A stretch of DNA of 64,000 nt from the NCBI RefSeq assembly GCF_024362765.1, contig NZ_CP093302.1, forward strand, positions 306,001-370,000. Direction: 5' to 3'. This document shows positions 17,947 through 26,474 of the stretch, piece after piece. This DNA comes from Alkalihalobacillus sp. LMS6. Lineage in GTDB: Bacteria > Bacillota > Bacilli > Bacillales > Bacillaceae_D. Position 1 is the first letter of the stretch. Every line of letters begins with the position of its first letter. The notes beneath the pieces were generated by a model. That model searched no databases. It worked only from the letters and a program-made list of their open reading frames with translations, and was not told the origin of the DNA. Made by a program: the position numbers and the translations under genes.

Positions 17947-18070
17947 TGTCATCATCCCCCTTTTTCAATTGTTCATATCTAGTTTAGCATGAAAGCGAAG
18001 GTGATAGAACGTTAAGTTGAGAATGAAGTGTAGGGAGACGTGGCATGCATATCTATGTAAAACAGCTTAA

Positions 18071-18259
18071 TTATTCAAGTCCATAATGAACAAGTAGCTG
18101 TATTTCTAAATGCTCAGCTTGCTCAAACGGCAAGACACGGCGTTTGTTGCGAACATAATCTTCAATTGCGCGAAGGTAAGCAGACAATTCACTCGTTGCG
18201 GTCGGCAAGAATTTTTGCGCGCGTTCTTCAACAGCACGTAAATCTTCAGCTGTGTACAT
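18071..18259 (-). CDS. Small conserved-looking cytoplasmic protein
   Basis: 62 residues, beginning MYTAEDLRAVEERAQKF, without membrane segment, signal peptide or cysteine; mostly helical by composition (AEDLRAVEERAQ, AYLRAIEDYVRNKR, FEQAEHLEIQLLVHYG). AGGAG lies 8 bases before ATG 18259; a GTG at 18268 overlaps that site and is less likely. Codon use and ribosome site look genuine. I do not recognise a family. Confidence 0.65.
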   Translation of the reverse strand: MYTAEDLRAVEERAQKFLPTATSELSAYLRAIEDYVRNKRRVLPFEQAEHLEIQLLVHYGLE

Positions 18260-18455
18260 CTTCTTCACTCCTATGAGGATTCTTTCTCCTAGTGTATAAC
18301 CATATGGTCACCATAACTACTTAAGATCTGCTAAAGAATACGTAAAAGTCTCTTAACAGAGTGAAAAGTAACGGAGAATTGGTAGCAGATGTTTAAAATG
18401 AAACAAGTTGTGGGATACCAATTAGAATGTCAAAAAAATGGATAGGGGATTTCAT

Positions 18456-19385
18456 ATGCTTTGCCAATCAGATGACGAACTACAATTATTAGTGAACCAA
18501 GCGAGAGATGTGATTGAAGATGGGAAAGTGGCTGATTACATACCTGCATTAGCTAAAGCCGATAAAGATAAAGTTTCGATTGCGTTGTTTTATCCTGATG
18601 GCCGCTTTTATTCTGCAGGAGATACAAACGAAAACTTTACGCTACAAAGTATTTCAAAAGTTTTAGCGCTTGCGCTTGCCTTAATTGATAATGGAGAAGA
18701 CTATGTGTTTGACCGTGTGGGAAAAGAGCCAACAGGTGATCCGTTTAACTCCATTGCGAAATTAGAAACGAATAAGCCATCTAAACCATTAAACCCTATG
18801 ATTAATGCAGGCGCACTTGCTGTGACGCATATGATTAAGGGAGAATCGGTTAATCACCGTCTTGAACGGTTACTACAATTTATTCGTTGCTTATCAAATA
18901 ATGAGACGGTTGCTTATAATGAAGAGGTAGCAAAGTCAGAATATGAAACAGCAGACTTAAACCGAGCTTTGGCCTTTTTTATGAAACAGCACGATGTCAT
19001 AACCGAAGACATTGAAGGCTTAATTGATTTATATACAAAACAGTGTGCCATTGAGATGAATTGTAAAGACTTAGCGCGCATTGGCTGTGTACTTGCAATG
19101 GATGGACGTGACCCAGAAAACGATGAACAAGTGATTCCTGTAGATGTTGCACGCATTTGTAAGACCTTTATGGTGACATGCGGCATGTACAACGCGTCGG
19201 GAGAATTCGCAATCAATGTGGGTATCCCTGCAAAAAGTGGTGTTGCAGGAGGAATTATGGGTTCTATCCCGAAAAAATGTGGAATTGGTATTTGCGGACC
19301 TTCATTAGATGATAAAGGCAATTCCATTGCAGGCATTCGCTTACTTGAAATGATGTCACGGCAATATTCACTTTCGATGTTTTAA
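18456..19385 (+). CDS. glsA: Glutaminase (GlsA family)
   Basis: Serine-dependent glutaminase, converting glutamine to glutamate and ammonia in the cytoplasm. The SxxK pair is in LQSISKVLALAL, followed by NPMINAGALAV near residue 110, and the C-terminal PAKSGVAGGIMGSIP block. An ATG at 18438 lacks a ribosome site; AGGGGA 8 bases before ATG 18456 gives 309 residues, the usual length. Single gene with its own terminator. A loose 8-bp inverted repeat (18377-18384 with 18416-18423) lies in the leader. Confidence 0.95.
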   Translation: MLCQSDDELQLLVNQARDVIEDGKVADYIPALAKADKDKVSIALFYPDGRFYSAGDTNENFTLQSISKVLALALALIDNGEDYVFDRVGKEPTGDPFNSIAKLETNKPSKPLNPMINAGALAVTHMIKGESVNHRLERLLQFIRCLSNNETVAYNEEVAKSEYETADLNRALAFFMKQHDVITEDIEGLIDLYTKQCAIEMNCKDLARIGCVLAMDGRDPENDEQVIPVDVARICKTFMVTCGMYNASGEFAINVGIPAKSGVAGGIMGSIPKKCGIGICGPSLDDKGNSIAGIRLLEMMSRQYSLSMF

Positions 19386-19412
19386 GCAGGAGTACGGGCT
19401 CCTGCTTTTTTC
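19384..19412 (+). terminator. Rho-independent terminator of glsA
   Basis: AAGCAGGAG (19384-19392) pairs perfectly with CTCCTGCTT (19399-19407), followed by T5; it begins in the glsA stop codon. Confidence 0.92.
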
Positions 19413-19469
19413 CTGTTTCGTGCAGAGTCGACTTGGCGTATAATCGATAAGCAGAATAAGGAGAGAATG

Positions 19470-21545
19470 ATGAAAGTGACCATTCATAGCGGCTTATATG
19501 AAATAAAAAAAGAAATGCAGCAACGAAAGCACCAGCGCATGACAATCAAGATGCGTTCCTTTATGGCTCGCATTGGACAGAAAAGACGCACGAATCAACT
19601 TGTGGAGCAAGTCAATAAACGACTCGGCGAAATGGGGATGCGCGCTTATTCACCAACAGGGACACAATGGCAACATTTAAAAATGGACGAGTGGGTCACG
19701 TTTTCGAAACAGTTGCAAGACCCGCCACGCCACATAATCAAGGTTCAAAAGCAGGCTCGCCCGTTTCGGCTTTATTTGCATCAACAAGAAGCGCTACATA
19801 AGCTGGAACGAATAAAGCAACCTTTTTCAGGAATTTTGTCTATTCCTACAGGTGGAGGGAAAACAGTCGTAGCGGTTCACTGGCTTCTCAAAGAAGGCGT
19901 AGAAAAAGGGCGCAAAGTGTTGTGGCTAACCCACCGACATGATCTGCTTGACCAAGCTTACGAAACGATTCAAAAGCACGCAACCGACGCCCTCTTAACA
20001 GAAGGGCAGTCGTTCATTTGTCGACTGATCTCTAGTGATGAGACGCATGAATCGATTAAAGACATACAGGCTATGGATCAAGTGGTTATCGCCACAAACG
20101 GTAGTCTTGTCGGACAACTAACGCTTTTGCTGAAAAACTGGCTTACGCCTCAGGAAGAGCTGCTCATCATCGTGGATGAAGCCCATCACGCTGTTTCTGA
20201 GACGTACGAGCACATTTTAACGACATTAAGTCATCAGGTTAAGCCAACGATTCTTGGACTAACGGCAACTCCTTTTCGAACGGTCGAAGAGGAGAAAGGC
20301 TTGTTAAAAAAACGGTTTTCCACTGATATTTTGTATAAACTTGATATCTCTACGCTCATAGCTCGGGGAATTTTGGCTGAACCGATTTTCAAAGAAATGA
20401 AAACAGGCGTGAAGAAGCTTCCGACCTTGTCGATGAAGGACGTGCAGCAAATTCATACAGCGGATGTATTACCGCCAAAGATTGAACAGTATTTAGCGGT
20501 TCATCAGTCTCGCAATAAGGCGATTGTTGGTGAATATGTCAATGGTGCTCATGTCTATAAAAAAACCTTGGTGTTCGCGCTGAATCGAAACCATGCGGTA
20601 CAGTTAACGAACCAATTTAGCGCCCAAGGCATTCGTGCTGATTTTTTTATTTCGGGGGAAGAAAAGAAGCAGACAGCACTGGAACAGTTTAAAGATGGAA
20701 CGCTTGATGTGCTTGTGAATGTCAATATGTTAACGGAAGGGACCGACTTACCCGATGTGCAGACCGTTTTCTTAACGAGGCCCACAACCTCCGCCATCTT
20801 AATGACGCAAATGATTGGTCGAGCAATGAGGGGAATTGAAGCAGGTGGAACGGAAACAGCAAGGATTGTCCATTTTCAAGACGACTGGCCAGAAACGATT
20901 TCATGGATCACGCCGAATGAATTGTATCGAGATGATCTTTCAAGATTAAAGCAACCGCACCTACTTGAACGAAAACCCCCGGTTGAATCAATTTCGTTCC
21001 ATCTCGTGCAGCATTTATTTGAGAAAATCACTCATAGAGACACGGAACAGTACCGTTTCACAGAAACAATTCCCATCGGTGTGTACTCCTTTCTAGACCC
21101 GAAAACGGAGCAAACGGTCGACATCCTTGTTTATGAACATTTGGTTGATGCGTTTGAAGCATGGATGAAGGCGCTTGACATTGGTTCTGTTGAGGAAAAA
21201 ACGACACAAATTAATCATGCAGAAAGAAGATATTTTAAAGAAAAAAGACATACCTTTGGCTATGATCGAAACGATCTATTAGCGATTTATCAATATGTAA
21301 AGGAAACGAAGAAAAAGCCAATGCTGAGACGGTTTAAAAATCGTGAAGCGGTGGATGTTACAAAACTAGCAGAGAAATTATCGCAGAAAGGGCTCGTTGG
21401 CGAAGCGAAGAAAGCGTTTATCGATCGACATTGGCACGATGAACAGTCTTTTCTAGCAGTCTACTTTGGTTTTAATAAACTAGCGTTTCGGAAACGATTA
21501 GAAGTGGAGTTATTGAGGTTGGAGGAACCGGAGTTGTTTGAGTGA
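19470..21545 (+). CDS. Stand-alone superfamily 2 DEAD/DEAH-box helicase
   Basis: About 691 residues. After a basic N-terminal region of about 100 residues with no recognised domain, the SF2 core is complete: Q-like HQQEALHKL, Walker A PTGGGKT (residue ~127), Walker B VDEAHHA (~236), motif III LGLTATPFRT, and helicase-C motif VI MTQMIGRAMRG. The layout resembles ResIII/type I restriction R-subunit-like translocases, but there is no nuclease motif that I can see and no methylase or specificity gene nearby. AGGAG favours ATG 19470 over 19467. Function in DNA repair, RNA metabolism or defence is open. Confidence 0.8.
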   Translation: MKVTIHSGLYEIKKEMQQRKHQRMTIKMRSFMARIGQKRRTNQLVEQVNKRLGEMGMRAYSPTGTQWQHLKMDEWVTFSKQLQDPPRHIIKVQKQARPFRLYLHQQEALHKLERIKQPFSGILSIPTGGGKTVVAVHWLLKEGVEKGRKVLWLTHRHDLLDQAYETIQKHATDALLTEGQSFICRLISSDETHESIKDIQAMDQVVIATNGSLVGQLTLLLKNWLTPQEELLIIVDEAHHAVSETYEHILTTLSHQVKPTILGLTATPFRTVEEEKGLLKKRFSTDILYKLDISTLIARGILAEPIFKEMKTGVKKLPTLSMKDVQQIHTADVLPPKIEQYLAVHQSRNKAIVGEYVNGAHVYKKTLVFALNRNHAVQLTNQFSAQGIRADFFISGEEKKQTALEQFKDGTLDVLVNVNMLTEGTDLPDVQTVFLTRPTTSAILMTQMIGRAMRGIEAGGTETARIVHFQDDWPETISWITPNELYRDDLSRLKQPHLLERKPPVESISFHLVQHLFEKITHRDTEQYRFTETIPIGVYSFLDPKTEQTVDILVYEHLVDAFEAWMKALDIGSVEEKTTQINHAERRYFKEKRHTFGYDRNDLLAIYQYVKETKKKPMLRRFKNREAVDVTKLAEKLSQKGLVGEAKKAFIDRHWHDEQSFLAVYFGFNKLAFRKRLEVELLRLEEPELFE

Positions 21546-21556
21546 TGAAAAGAATA

Positions 21557-21578
21557 GGAGCTAAATCATTTTAGCTCC
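21557..21578. terminator. Convergent hairpin after the helicase gene
   Basis: Perfect 9-bp stem GGAGCTAAA (21557-21565) with TTTAGCTCC (21570-21578) between two converging genes; T tracts on either side are short. Confidence 0.65.
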
Positions 21579-21589
21579 CTTTATATTTC

Positions 21590-22246
21590 CTATTGATAAG
21601 CAGTCGCAATATATGCAGAACCTCTTTTAAAAACTGTCTCAGTATACCAAGTTTTAACATGCTTACCTGCCGCAGTACGTTCAACATGCTTCCATTTTTG
21701 ATAAGTTAAATCATGTCTAACTCCTAATTTACTATAACGCTTAGGATCGGCAGGATATGAAACCGTAGCAGAAGTACTGTGTTTAACACTTATAGTAGCT
21801 GAGAAACCATTGTATTTGTAAGTTCCGCTCATTGAAAAGCTTTTTCCAGAAGTAATGGTATATTTGTCAGCTTTACTCCAATTTGGAGTATGTTTATGAT
21901 AACTTATCCATGCCTTATTGGCTTTATGTTCGTTAGTTTTAGTAGAAGTGACTTTTGTATAGGAAGCGAATGGTTTAATAGTGTTAATTGATTCCAAATA
22001 ATAATTCATATCTTCCTGATTATCAAAAATTGTAATGCTACCATCTTCTTCCGTATATTGATATGGTGCATCAACTTCTAATTCAACTTCTGCGTCCTCT
22101 AGCTTTATTAGTTCATTATAATTATTTAGTTCTGATTCTTCTGTCATTTCTGCGTGAGCGAGGTTTTCCCCTAAAGTAAAAATATTTAATAAGATTATAA
22201 CTGATAAAACTAATACCAAAAACCTTGAAGGGTTCACATTGGCCAT
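21590..22246 (-). CDS. Secreted protein of unknown function, AT-rich gene
   Basis: 218 residues with a signal peptide (hydrophobic FLVLVLSVIILLNIFTLG, cleavage likely after AHA, residue 32). The mature part has an acidic N-terminal stretch (EESELNNYNELIKLEDAEVE) that looks like a propeptide, then from about residue 95 a basic, lysine-, serine- and tyrosine-rich beta-type region with no cysteine. AGGAGAAT precedes the ATG. Base composition is visibly more AT-rich than the flanks, as is the small gene facing it, suggesting separate acquisition. I do not recognise the family; an acidic propeptide plus cationic mature protein would fit an antimicrobial or adhesive secreted protein, but this is a guess. 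Confidence 0.7.
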   Translation of the reverse strand: MANVNPSRFLVLVLSVIILLNIFTLGENLAHAEMTEESELNNYNELIKLEDAEVELEVDAPYQYTEEDGSITIFDNQEDMNYYLESINTIKPFASYTKVTSTKTNEHKANKAWISYHKHTPNWSKADKYTITSGKSFSMSGTYKYNGFSATISVKHSTSATVSYPADPKRYSKLGVRHDLTYQKWKHVERTAAGKHVKTWYTETVFKRGSAYIATAYQ

Positions 22247-22355
22247 TTTTCATTCTCCTCTTCTTTTTTTAATTTATGATGATTTATAAAGTTATCTTTA
22301 GTATAATGATTAAGAAAATAAATGCAAGTAAAATTTTGAAAAGGTGGATAAATTT

Positions 22356-22532
22356 GTGAAATTATTGTCAGGAATACTTTGTCTTATCTTTACTTTTATA
22401 TTTGTGACTTATCTTTATGGATTGCATCAAATCTCTTCATCAATGTATACACCTGTTTTAATTGTTTTCCCTGCAATACTAATGGTTCTTGCTATTTTTC
22501 TAGTATATAGTTATTACAAAGAAGAAAAATAA
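22356..22532 (+). CDS. Small two-helix membrane protein
   Basis: 58 residues from GTG 22356, chosen because AAGGTGG ends about 8 bases upstream (an earlier GTG at 22344 overlaps that site). Two hydrophobic helices, LLSGILCLIFTFIFVTYLYG and VLIVFPAILMVLAIFLVYSY, are joined by a short polar loop, and the tail is charged (YYKEEK). Divergent from the secreted protein and equally AT-rich. It could be an immunity-type or accessory peptide for that protein, or simply unrelated. Confidence 0.6.
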   Translation: MKLLSGILCLIFTFIFVTYLYGLHQISSSMYTPVLIVFPAILMVLAIFLVYSYYKEEK

Positions 22533-22556
22533 ACGATCCGTATATAAAACAGAAGT

Positions 22557-22586
22557 AGAAGTTTTGCTCTTGCAAAGCTTCTTTTT
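22557..22586 (+). terminator. Rho-independent terminator
   Basis: AGAAGTTTTGC (22557-22567) pairs with GCAAAGCTTCT (22572-22582), one wobble, then T5. The remaining gap to 22823 is AT-rich and shows no clear element. Confidence 0.8.
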
Positions 22587-22823
22587 AGTTGGTGTGAGAA
22601 TCGTAACGTTTTTAATAACCTTCTATAGATTTTTTGAACCAATTTTGAATTATGAAATTAATCGTCCTTAAAAATCTCCTTCACCGTCCTTTGTAACAAT
22701 GAATCATATAATTAAACGTATGAAAAAACGAAATTTTTTAAATGATGAGTGTTTGAAATCGTTTAATAAGGTTAATAGAGTAGAGAACAGTTTTTTGCGA
22801 AAATTTGGAAAGGAGCGAGTGGA

Positions 22824-23249
22824 ATGAAGTTGACGTTACAAGATGCACAAGAAGTGATCGCAGCAGCGGAAGAAAAAGCGAAACAGCTTAACGTGAAAAT
22901 GGTAATTTCCGTTGTGGATGACGGTGGAAATATGATTGCTGTTCATCGAATGGATGATGCTTGGCTTGCAAGTGTCGATATTGCCCAAAAGAAAGCTTGG
23001 ACCTCTGTCGCATTAAAAACGAAAACAGCTGATTTAGCTGAAGCAACGGTTCCAAATGCAGAATTATATGGATTGAATACAACGAACGATGGCCGCATTG
23101 TGTTGTTTGGAGGAGGCATTCCGTTAAAGCACGGAGACACGATTGTCGGTGCAATTGGCGTAAGCGGTAGTTCGGTCGACGATGACGTGAGTGTTGCGGA
23201 AGCAGGAGTCTATCGATTTGATGACCACTTAGAAAAAGCAGGTATGTAA
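22824..23249 (+). CDS. GlcG/HbpS-family protein
   Basis: 141 residues matching the GlcG/HbpS/PduO-C-like family: N-terminal LTLQDAQEVIAAAEEKA, VVDDGGNMIAVHRMDDAW near residue 35, IAQKKAWTS, and the glycine-rich GGGIPLKHGDTIVGAIGVSG near residue 97. Family members bind heme or corrinoids or assist flavin/oxidase systems, and many are of unknown role. It is 27 bases ahead of the formaldehyde dehydrogenase gene, so the two form an operon; this pairing suggests an accessory part in aldehyde metabolism. Confidence 0.85.
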   Translation: MKLTLQDAQEVIAAAEEKAKQLNVKMVISVVDDGGNMIAVHRMDDAWLASVDIAQKKAWTSVALKTKTADLAEATVPNAELYGLNTTNDGRIVLFGGGIPLKHGDTIVGAIGVSGSSVDDDVSVAEAGVYRFDDHLEKAGM

Positions 23250-23276
23250 CGATAATGAAGCTTTAGGAGGATGAAG

Positions 23277-24491
23277 ATGGCGAACAATCGCGGTGTTGTA
23301 TATATGGGTAAAAAAGGCGTTGAAATTCAAGATATCGAATACCCTGAACTTGTTTTAAAAGATGGCCCTGGTGTTCCGAAAGCGAATGTCGGTCGAAAAT
23401 GTGAGCACGGTGTAATTCTAAAAGTCATCGTCACGAATATTTGCGGAAGTGACCAGCACATGGTGCGAGGACGGACAACTGCACCAGAAGGGCTTGTTCT
23501 AGGTCATGAAATTACTGGTGAAGTCGTTGAAATCGGACGAGATGTGGAGTTCATCGAAAAAGGGGATATTGTTTCGGTCCCGTTTAACATTGCTTGTGGA
23601 CGTTGTGTCATGTGTCAGGAACAAAAAACCCATATTTGTTTGAATGTGAATCCAGAACGACCTGGTTCAGCCTATGGCTATGTAGATATGGGTGGCTGGG
23701 TTGGTGGCCAATCGGAATATGTGATGGTCCCGTACGCTGATTTCCAATTACTTAAATTTCCGAATAAAGAAAAGGCAATGGAGAAAATTCTTGATCTTAC
23801 GATGTTGACCGACATTTTTCCGACAGGTTTCCACGGCGCCTACACAGCTGGAGTTGGAATTGGTTCAACGGTTTATGTGGCAGGAGCAGGTCCTGTTGGT
23901 TTAGCGGCGGCTCATTCTGCACAACTTCTAGGCGCATCGAGCGTCATCGTTGGTGACATGAATGAAGAGCGCTTGGCGCAAGCACGCAGCTTTGGGTGCG
24001 AAACAGTCGATTTATCTAAGCACGACCGACTCGGAGAGCAAATTGAGAACATCTTAGGTGTAGCAGAAGTGGATGCTGCGGTGGACGCGGTTGGCTTTGA
24101 AGCAACGGGTCACGGTGAAAATGCAGGTGAACAACCAGCTGCGGTACTTAATGCGATTATGGATGTGACCCAAGCGGGCGGAAAGCTTGGCATTCCAGGA
24201 CTTTACGTGACGGAAGATCCAGGAGCGGCAGATGAAGATGCGAAAACAGGTTCATTAAAAGTTCGTTTCGGACAAGGTTGGGCAAAAGCGCATACGTTTG
24301 TTACGGGTCAAACCCCTGCGATGCAGTACAATCGAAAGCTAATGAAGCTAATTATGTCAGGCAAAGCGGATATTGCAAAAGCTGTTAATGCAACCGTTAT
24401 TTCTTTAGATGAAGCGCCAGATGGTTATGCTGATTTTGATAGTGGTGTTGCGAAGAAATTTGTCATTGATCCACATGGCATGCTGAAATAA
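23277..24491 (+). CDS. fdhA: Glutathione-independent formaldehyde dehydrogenase-type zinc enzyme
   Basis: Zinc-dependent medium-chain dehydrogenase of the PFDH branch, 404 residues. Catalytic zinc ligands: Cys in TNICGSDQHM, His in VLGHEITGEV and Asp/Glu region beyond; structural zinc cysteines in ACGRCVMCQEQKTHIC. The Rossmann motif is VYVAGAGPVGLAAA. The long insertion with NPERPGSAYGYVDMGGW is typical of formaldehyde dehydrogenases that keep NAD bound and can dismutate aldehydes. AGGAGG (23265-23270) supports ATG 23277 rather than 23271. Formaldehyde detoxification is the likely role. Confidence 0.9.
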   Translation: MANNRGVVYMGKKGVEIQDIEYPELVLKDGPGVPKANVGRKCEHGVILKVIVTNICGSDQHMVRGRTTAPEGLVLGHEITGEVVEIGRDVEFIEKGDIVSVPFNIACGRCVMCQEQKTHICLNVNPERPGSAYGYVDMGGWVGGQSEYVMVPYADFQLLKFPNKEKAMEKILDLTMLTDIFPTGFHGAYTAGVGIGSTVYVAGAGPVGLAAAHSAQLLGASSVIVGDMNEERLAQARSFGCETVDLSKHDRLGEQIENILGVAEVDAAVDAVGFEATGHGENAGEQPAAVLNAIMDVTQAGGKLGIPGLYVTEDPGAADEDAKTGSLKVRFGQGWAKAHTFVTGQTPAMQYNRKLMKLIMSGKADIAKAVNATVISLDEAPDGYADFDSGVAKKFVIDPHGMLK

Positions 24492-24496
24492 GGATA

Positions 24497-24540
24497 AATA
24501 AACCAAGTAAAGGATTCTTCCTTGCTTGGTTTATTTTTGG
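24497..24540 (+). terminator. Rho-independent terminator of the glcG-fdhA unit
   Basis: AATAAACCAAG (24497-24507) pairs perfectly with CTTGGTTTATT (24525-24535), followed by T residues. Confidence 0.88.
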
Positions 24541-24578
24541 CATAATAGAAAGATGAAAAAGAGAAGGGGCGTTTACAA

Positions 24579-24773
24579 ATGGATCATGAAGCAGCAGAAC
24601 AACTTATCGAGCAATTAAGAAATGGGGAAAAGGAAGAAGTCGTTATTTCCAAAGATGAGTTTACAAATTTCCGTGAAGTGCTTGTTAATCAAGCAGACAA
24701 AAAAGATTTTCGAGGCAATGCACAACATCGAGGGTCGGTCATTTATACGTATGAGCCTGGTTGGACGGCGTAA
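24579..24773 (+). CDS. Small conserved-looking protein ahead of the sigma-54 activator
   Basis: 64 residues, MDHEAAEQLIEQLRNGEKEE... ending IYTYEPGWTA; soluble, rich in Glu, Gln and Lys, with a helical first half and the short block DFRGNAQHRGSV. GAAGGGGC precedes the ATG. The stop lies three bases before the activator gene, which has a poor ribosome site of its own, so the two are probably translationally coupled. I do not recognise the family. Confidence 0.65.
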   Translation: MDHEAAEQLIEQLRNGEKEEVVISKDEFTNFREVLVNQADKKDFRGNAQHRGSVIYTYEPGWTA

Positions 24774-24776
24774 AAG

Positions 24777-26360
24777 ATGGGAAAGAATGATGCTGTCGTA
24801 AAAGCGAATGAGTCTCTTTCTGCGGTCGTGGTGAAGATGATTAAAGGGAACCATATTTCCATGAATGTGAAGGACGAGAACGGAGGCAGCTTAGGCGAAT
24901 TGGTTTTATCCGATGTTCGACAAGCCATTCAATCAGGTCGAGAGCGCGACTCTGCCATCACGCTTTTGCAAAATCGGCCGGAGACTGCCTCATCTAATCA
25001 ATTTGAATCGATGTTAAAAAGCGAAATGTTTGCGATTCTAATGGATTCTTTATACGACGGTGTGTACGTAACCGATGGGACCGGTGTGACGTTAAAAGTT
25101 AATCAAGCATATGAACGAATTACGGGCATCCCTGCACAGACCATTATTGGTATGCACATGAGAGATATGGAGAAAGCAGGCTATATTTCAAACTCCATCT
25201 CTCTTGAAGTGTTAAAGCAGAAAAAAGTTGTAACGCGGATGCAACGCTTAGCAAGCGGCAGAAAGGCGTTGGTGTCGGGCACGCCTTCTTTTAATGACGC
25301 TGGTGAAATCGAATATGTCGTCAGTACGGTTCGAGATATGACGGACCTTCTTCGTATGCAGGCAGAGCTTGAGGATTTAAAAGAATGGCAAGCGGAACGA
25401 GCACATTATGTCACAAACCAAGATGTAACACCGATTGTGGCAGAAGATGAACAAACGATTTCATTTTTGACGAAAGCGCGACGTGTAGCAGAGACGACGG
25501 CTACTGTCTGTTTATTAGGTGAGAGTGGTGTCGGCAAGACAAAAGTAGCTACATATATTCATGAACATTCACAACGGAAAGACAAACCGTTTGTTGTTGT
25601 GAACTGCGGTGCACTGAGCGAAACGCTAATTGAAGCTGAATTATTTGGCTATGCACCAGGGGCATTCACCGGTGCTTTAACAAAAGGAAAAAAAGGACTC
25701 ATTGAAGTCGCTCACGGTGGCACTTTGTTTCTTGATGAAGTAGGCGAGCTTCCACACGCAACTCAAGTCAAGCTGTTAAAAGTGCTTGATGATTTCCACT
25801 TTACGCCGGTAGGATCAACAGAAGGAAAGCGCGTCAATATTCGAGTAATCGCTGCAACCAACCGTGATTTGAATGAATTAGTAAAAAGGGGACAAATGCG
25901 CGAAGATTTTTATTATCGAATGGCGGTCGTTCCGCTTTTTATTAATCCGTTACGACATCGGCCTAAAGAAATCCTTCGACTGACTCGTTTATTTTTAAGT
26001 GAGTACAACAATCGTTATAATCGACACGTTACATTGGGCGACGAAGCGCTGCATGCTATACAACAATGGCATTGGCCAGGGAATATTCGAGAATTAAAGA
26101 ACGCGATTGATTATGTCGTCGCGACAACGCCTGTTGGGGTTGCCGGAAAAGAGTCCTTGCCGAAGCCGTTATGGGAAGAAGGGCTAGACGAAGAGGATGG
26201 TCGTACATTAAAGGATGTGCTCCAGGCTGTTGAGAAGCGGATGATTGAAGAAGCGATCGTGAAACACAAAACAACACGAGCAGCAGCAAACGCGTTAAAG
26301 ATTAGCCAAGCGGCACTCGTTACGAAGCGTCAAAGCTACCGAAATCTTGATCAAAAATAA
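24777..26360 (+). CDS. PAS-domain sigma-54-dependent transcriptional activator
   Basis: Bacterial enhancer-binding protein, 527 residues. Residues 1-75 are an unassigned N-terminal region, 82-190 a PAS sensor (LMDSLYDGVYVTDGTGVTLK), 225-455 the sigma-54 AAA+ domain, and about 490-527 a Fis-type helix-turn-helix. Walker A GESGVGKT (248-255), the sigma-54 contact loop GAFTGA (295-300), Walker B TLFLDEVGEL and the arginine-finger region REDFYYRM are intact, so it should be active. A consensus -24/-12 promoter lies 66 bases after its stop, before the dehydrogenase operon, which is its evident target. The ligand is probably a small molecule bound by PAS or the N-terminal region. Confidence 0.93.
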   Translation: MGKNDAVVKANESLSAVVVKMIKGNHISMNVKDENGGSLGELVLSDVRQAIQSGRERDSAITLLQNRPETASSNQFESMLKSEMFAILMDSLYDGVYVTDGTGVTLKVNQAYERITGIPAQTIIGMHMRDMEKAGYISNSISLEVLKQKKVVTRMQRLASGRKALVSGTPSFNDAGEIEYVVSTVRDMTDLLRMQAELEDLKEWQAERAHYVTNQDVTPIVAEDEQTISFLTKARRVAETTATVCLLGESGVGKTKVATYIHEHSQRKDKPFVVVNCGALSETLIEAELFGYAPGAFTGALTKGKKGLIEVAHGGTLFLDEVGELPHATQVKLLKVLDDFHFTPVGSTEGKRVNIRVIAATNRDLNELVKRGQMREDFYYRMAVVPLFINPLRHRPKEILRLTRLFLSEYNNRYNRHVTLGDEALHAIQQWHWPGNIRELKNAIDYVVATTPVGVAGKESLPKPLWEEGLDEEDGRTLKDVLQAVEKRMIEEAIVKHKTTRAAANALKISQAALVTKRQSYRNLDQK

Positions 26361-26425
26361 AATCAAACGATTAGAAAATAGATCAATTTCTTTCGTTTTC
26401 CCCTATAAACAAGCGCCAATACAGT

Positions 26426-26441
26426 TGGCACGATTTTTGCT
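26426..26441 (+). promoter_or_regulatory. Sigma-54 (-24/-12) promoter
   Basis: TGGCACGATTTTTGCT fits the consensus TGGCAC-N5-TTGCW exactly, with 10 bases between the GG and GC doublets. It is 33 bases before the iron alcohol dehydrogenase start. An imperfect AGAAAAT/ATTTCT dyad at about 26371-26394 is a possible upstream activator site. Confidence 0.9.
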
Positions 26442-26474
26442 TCTCACTCTTTATACGAATAGGGGGAAATGAAA

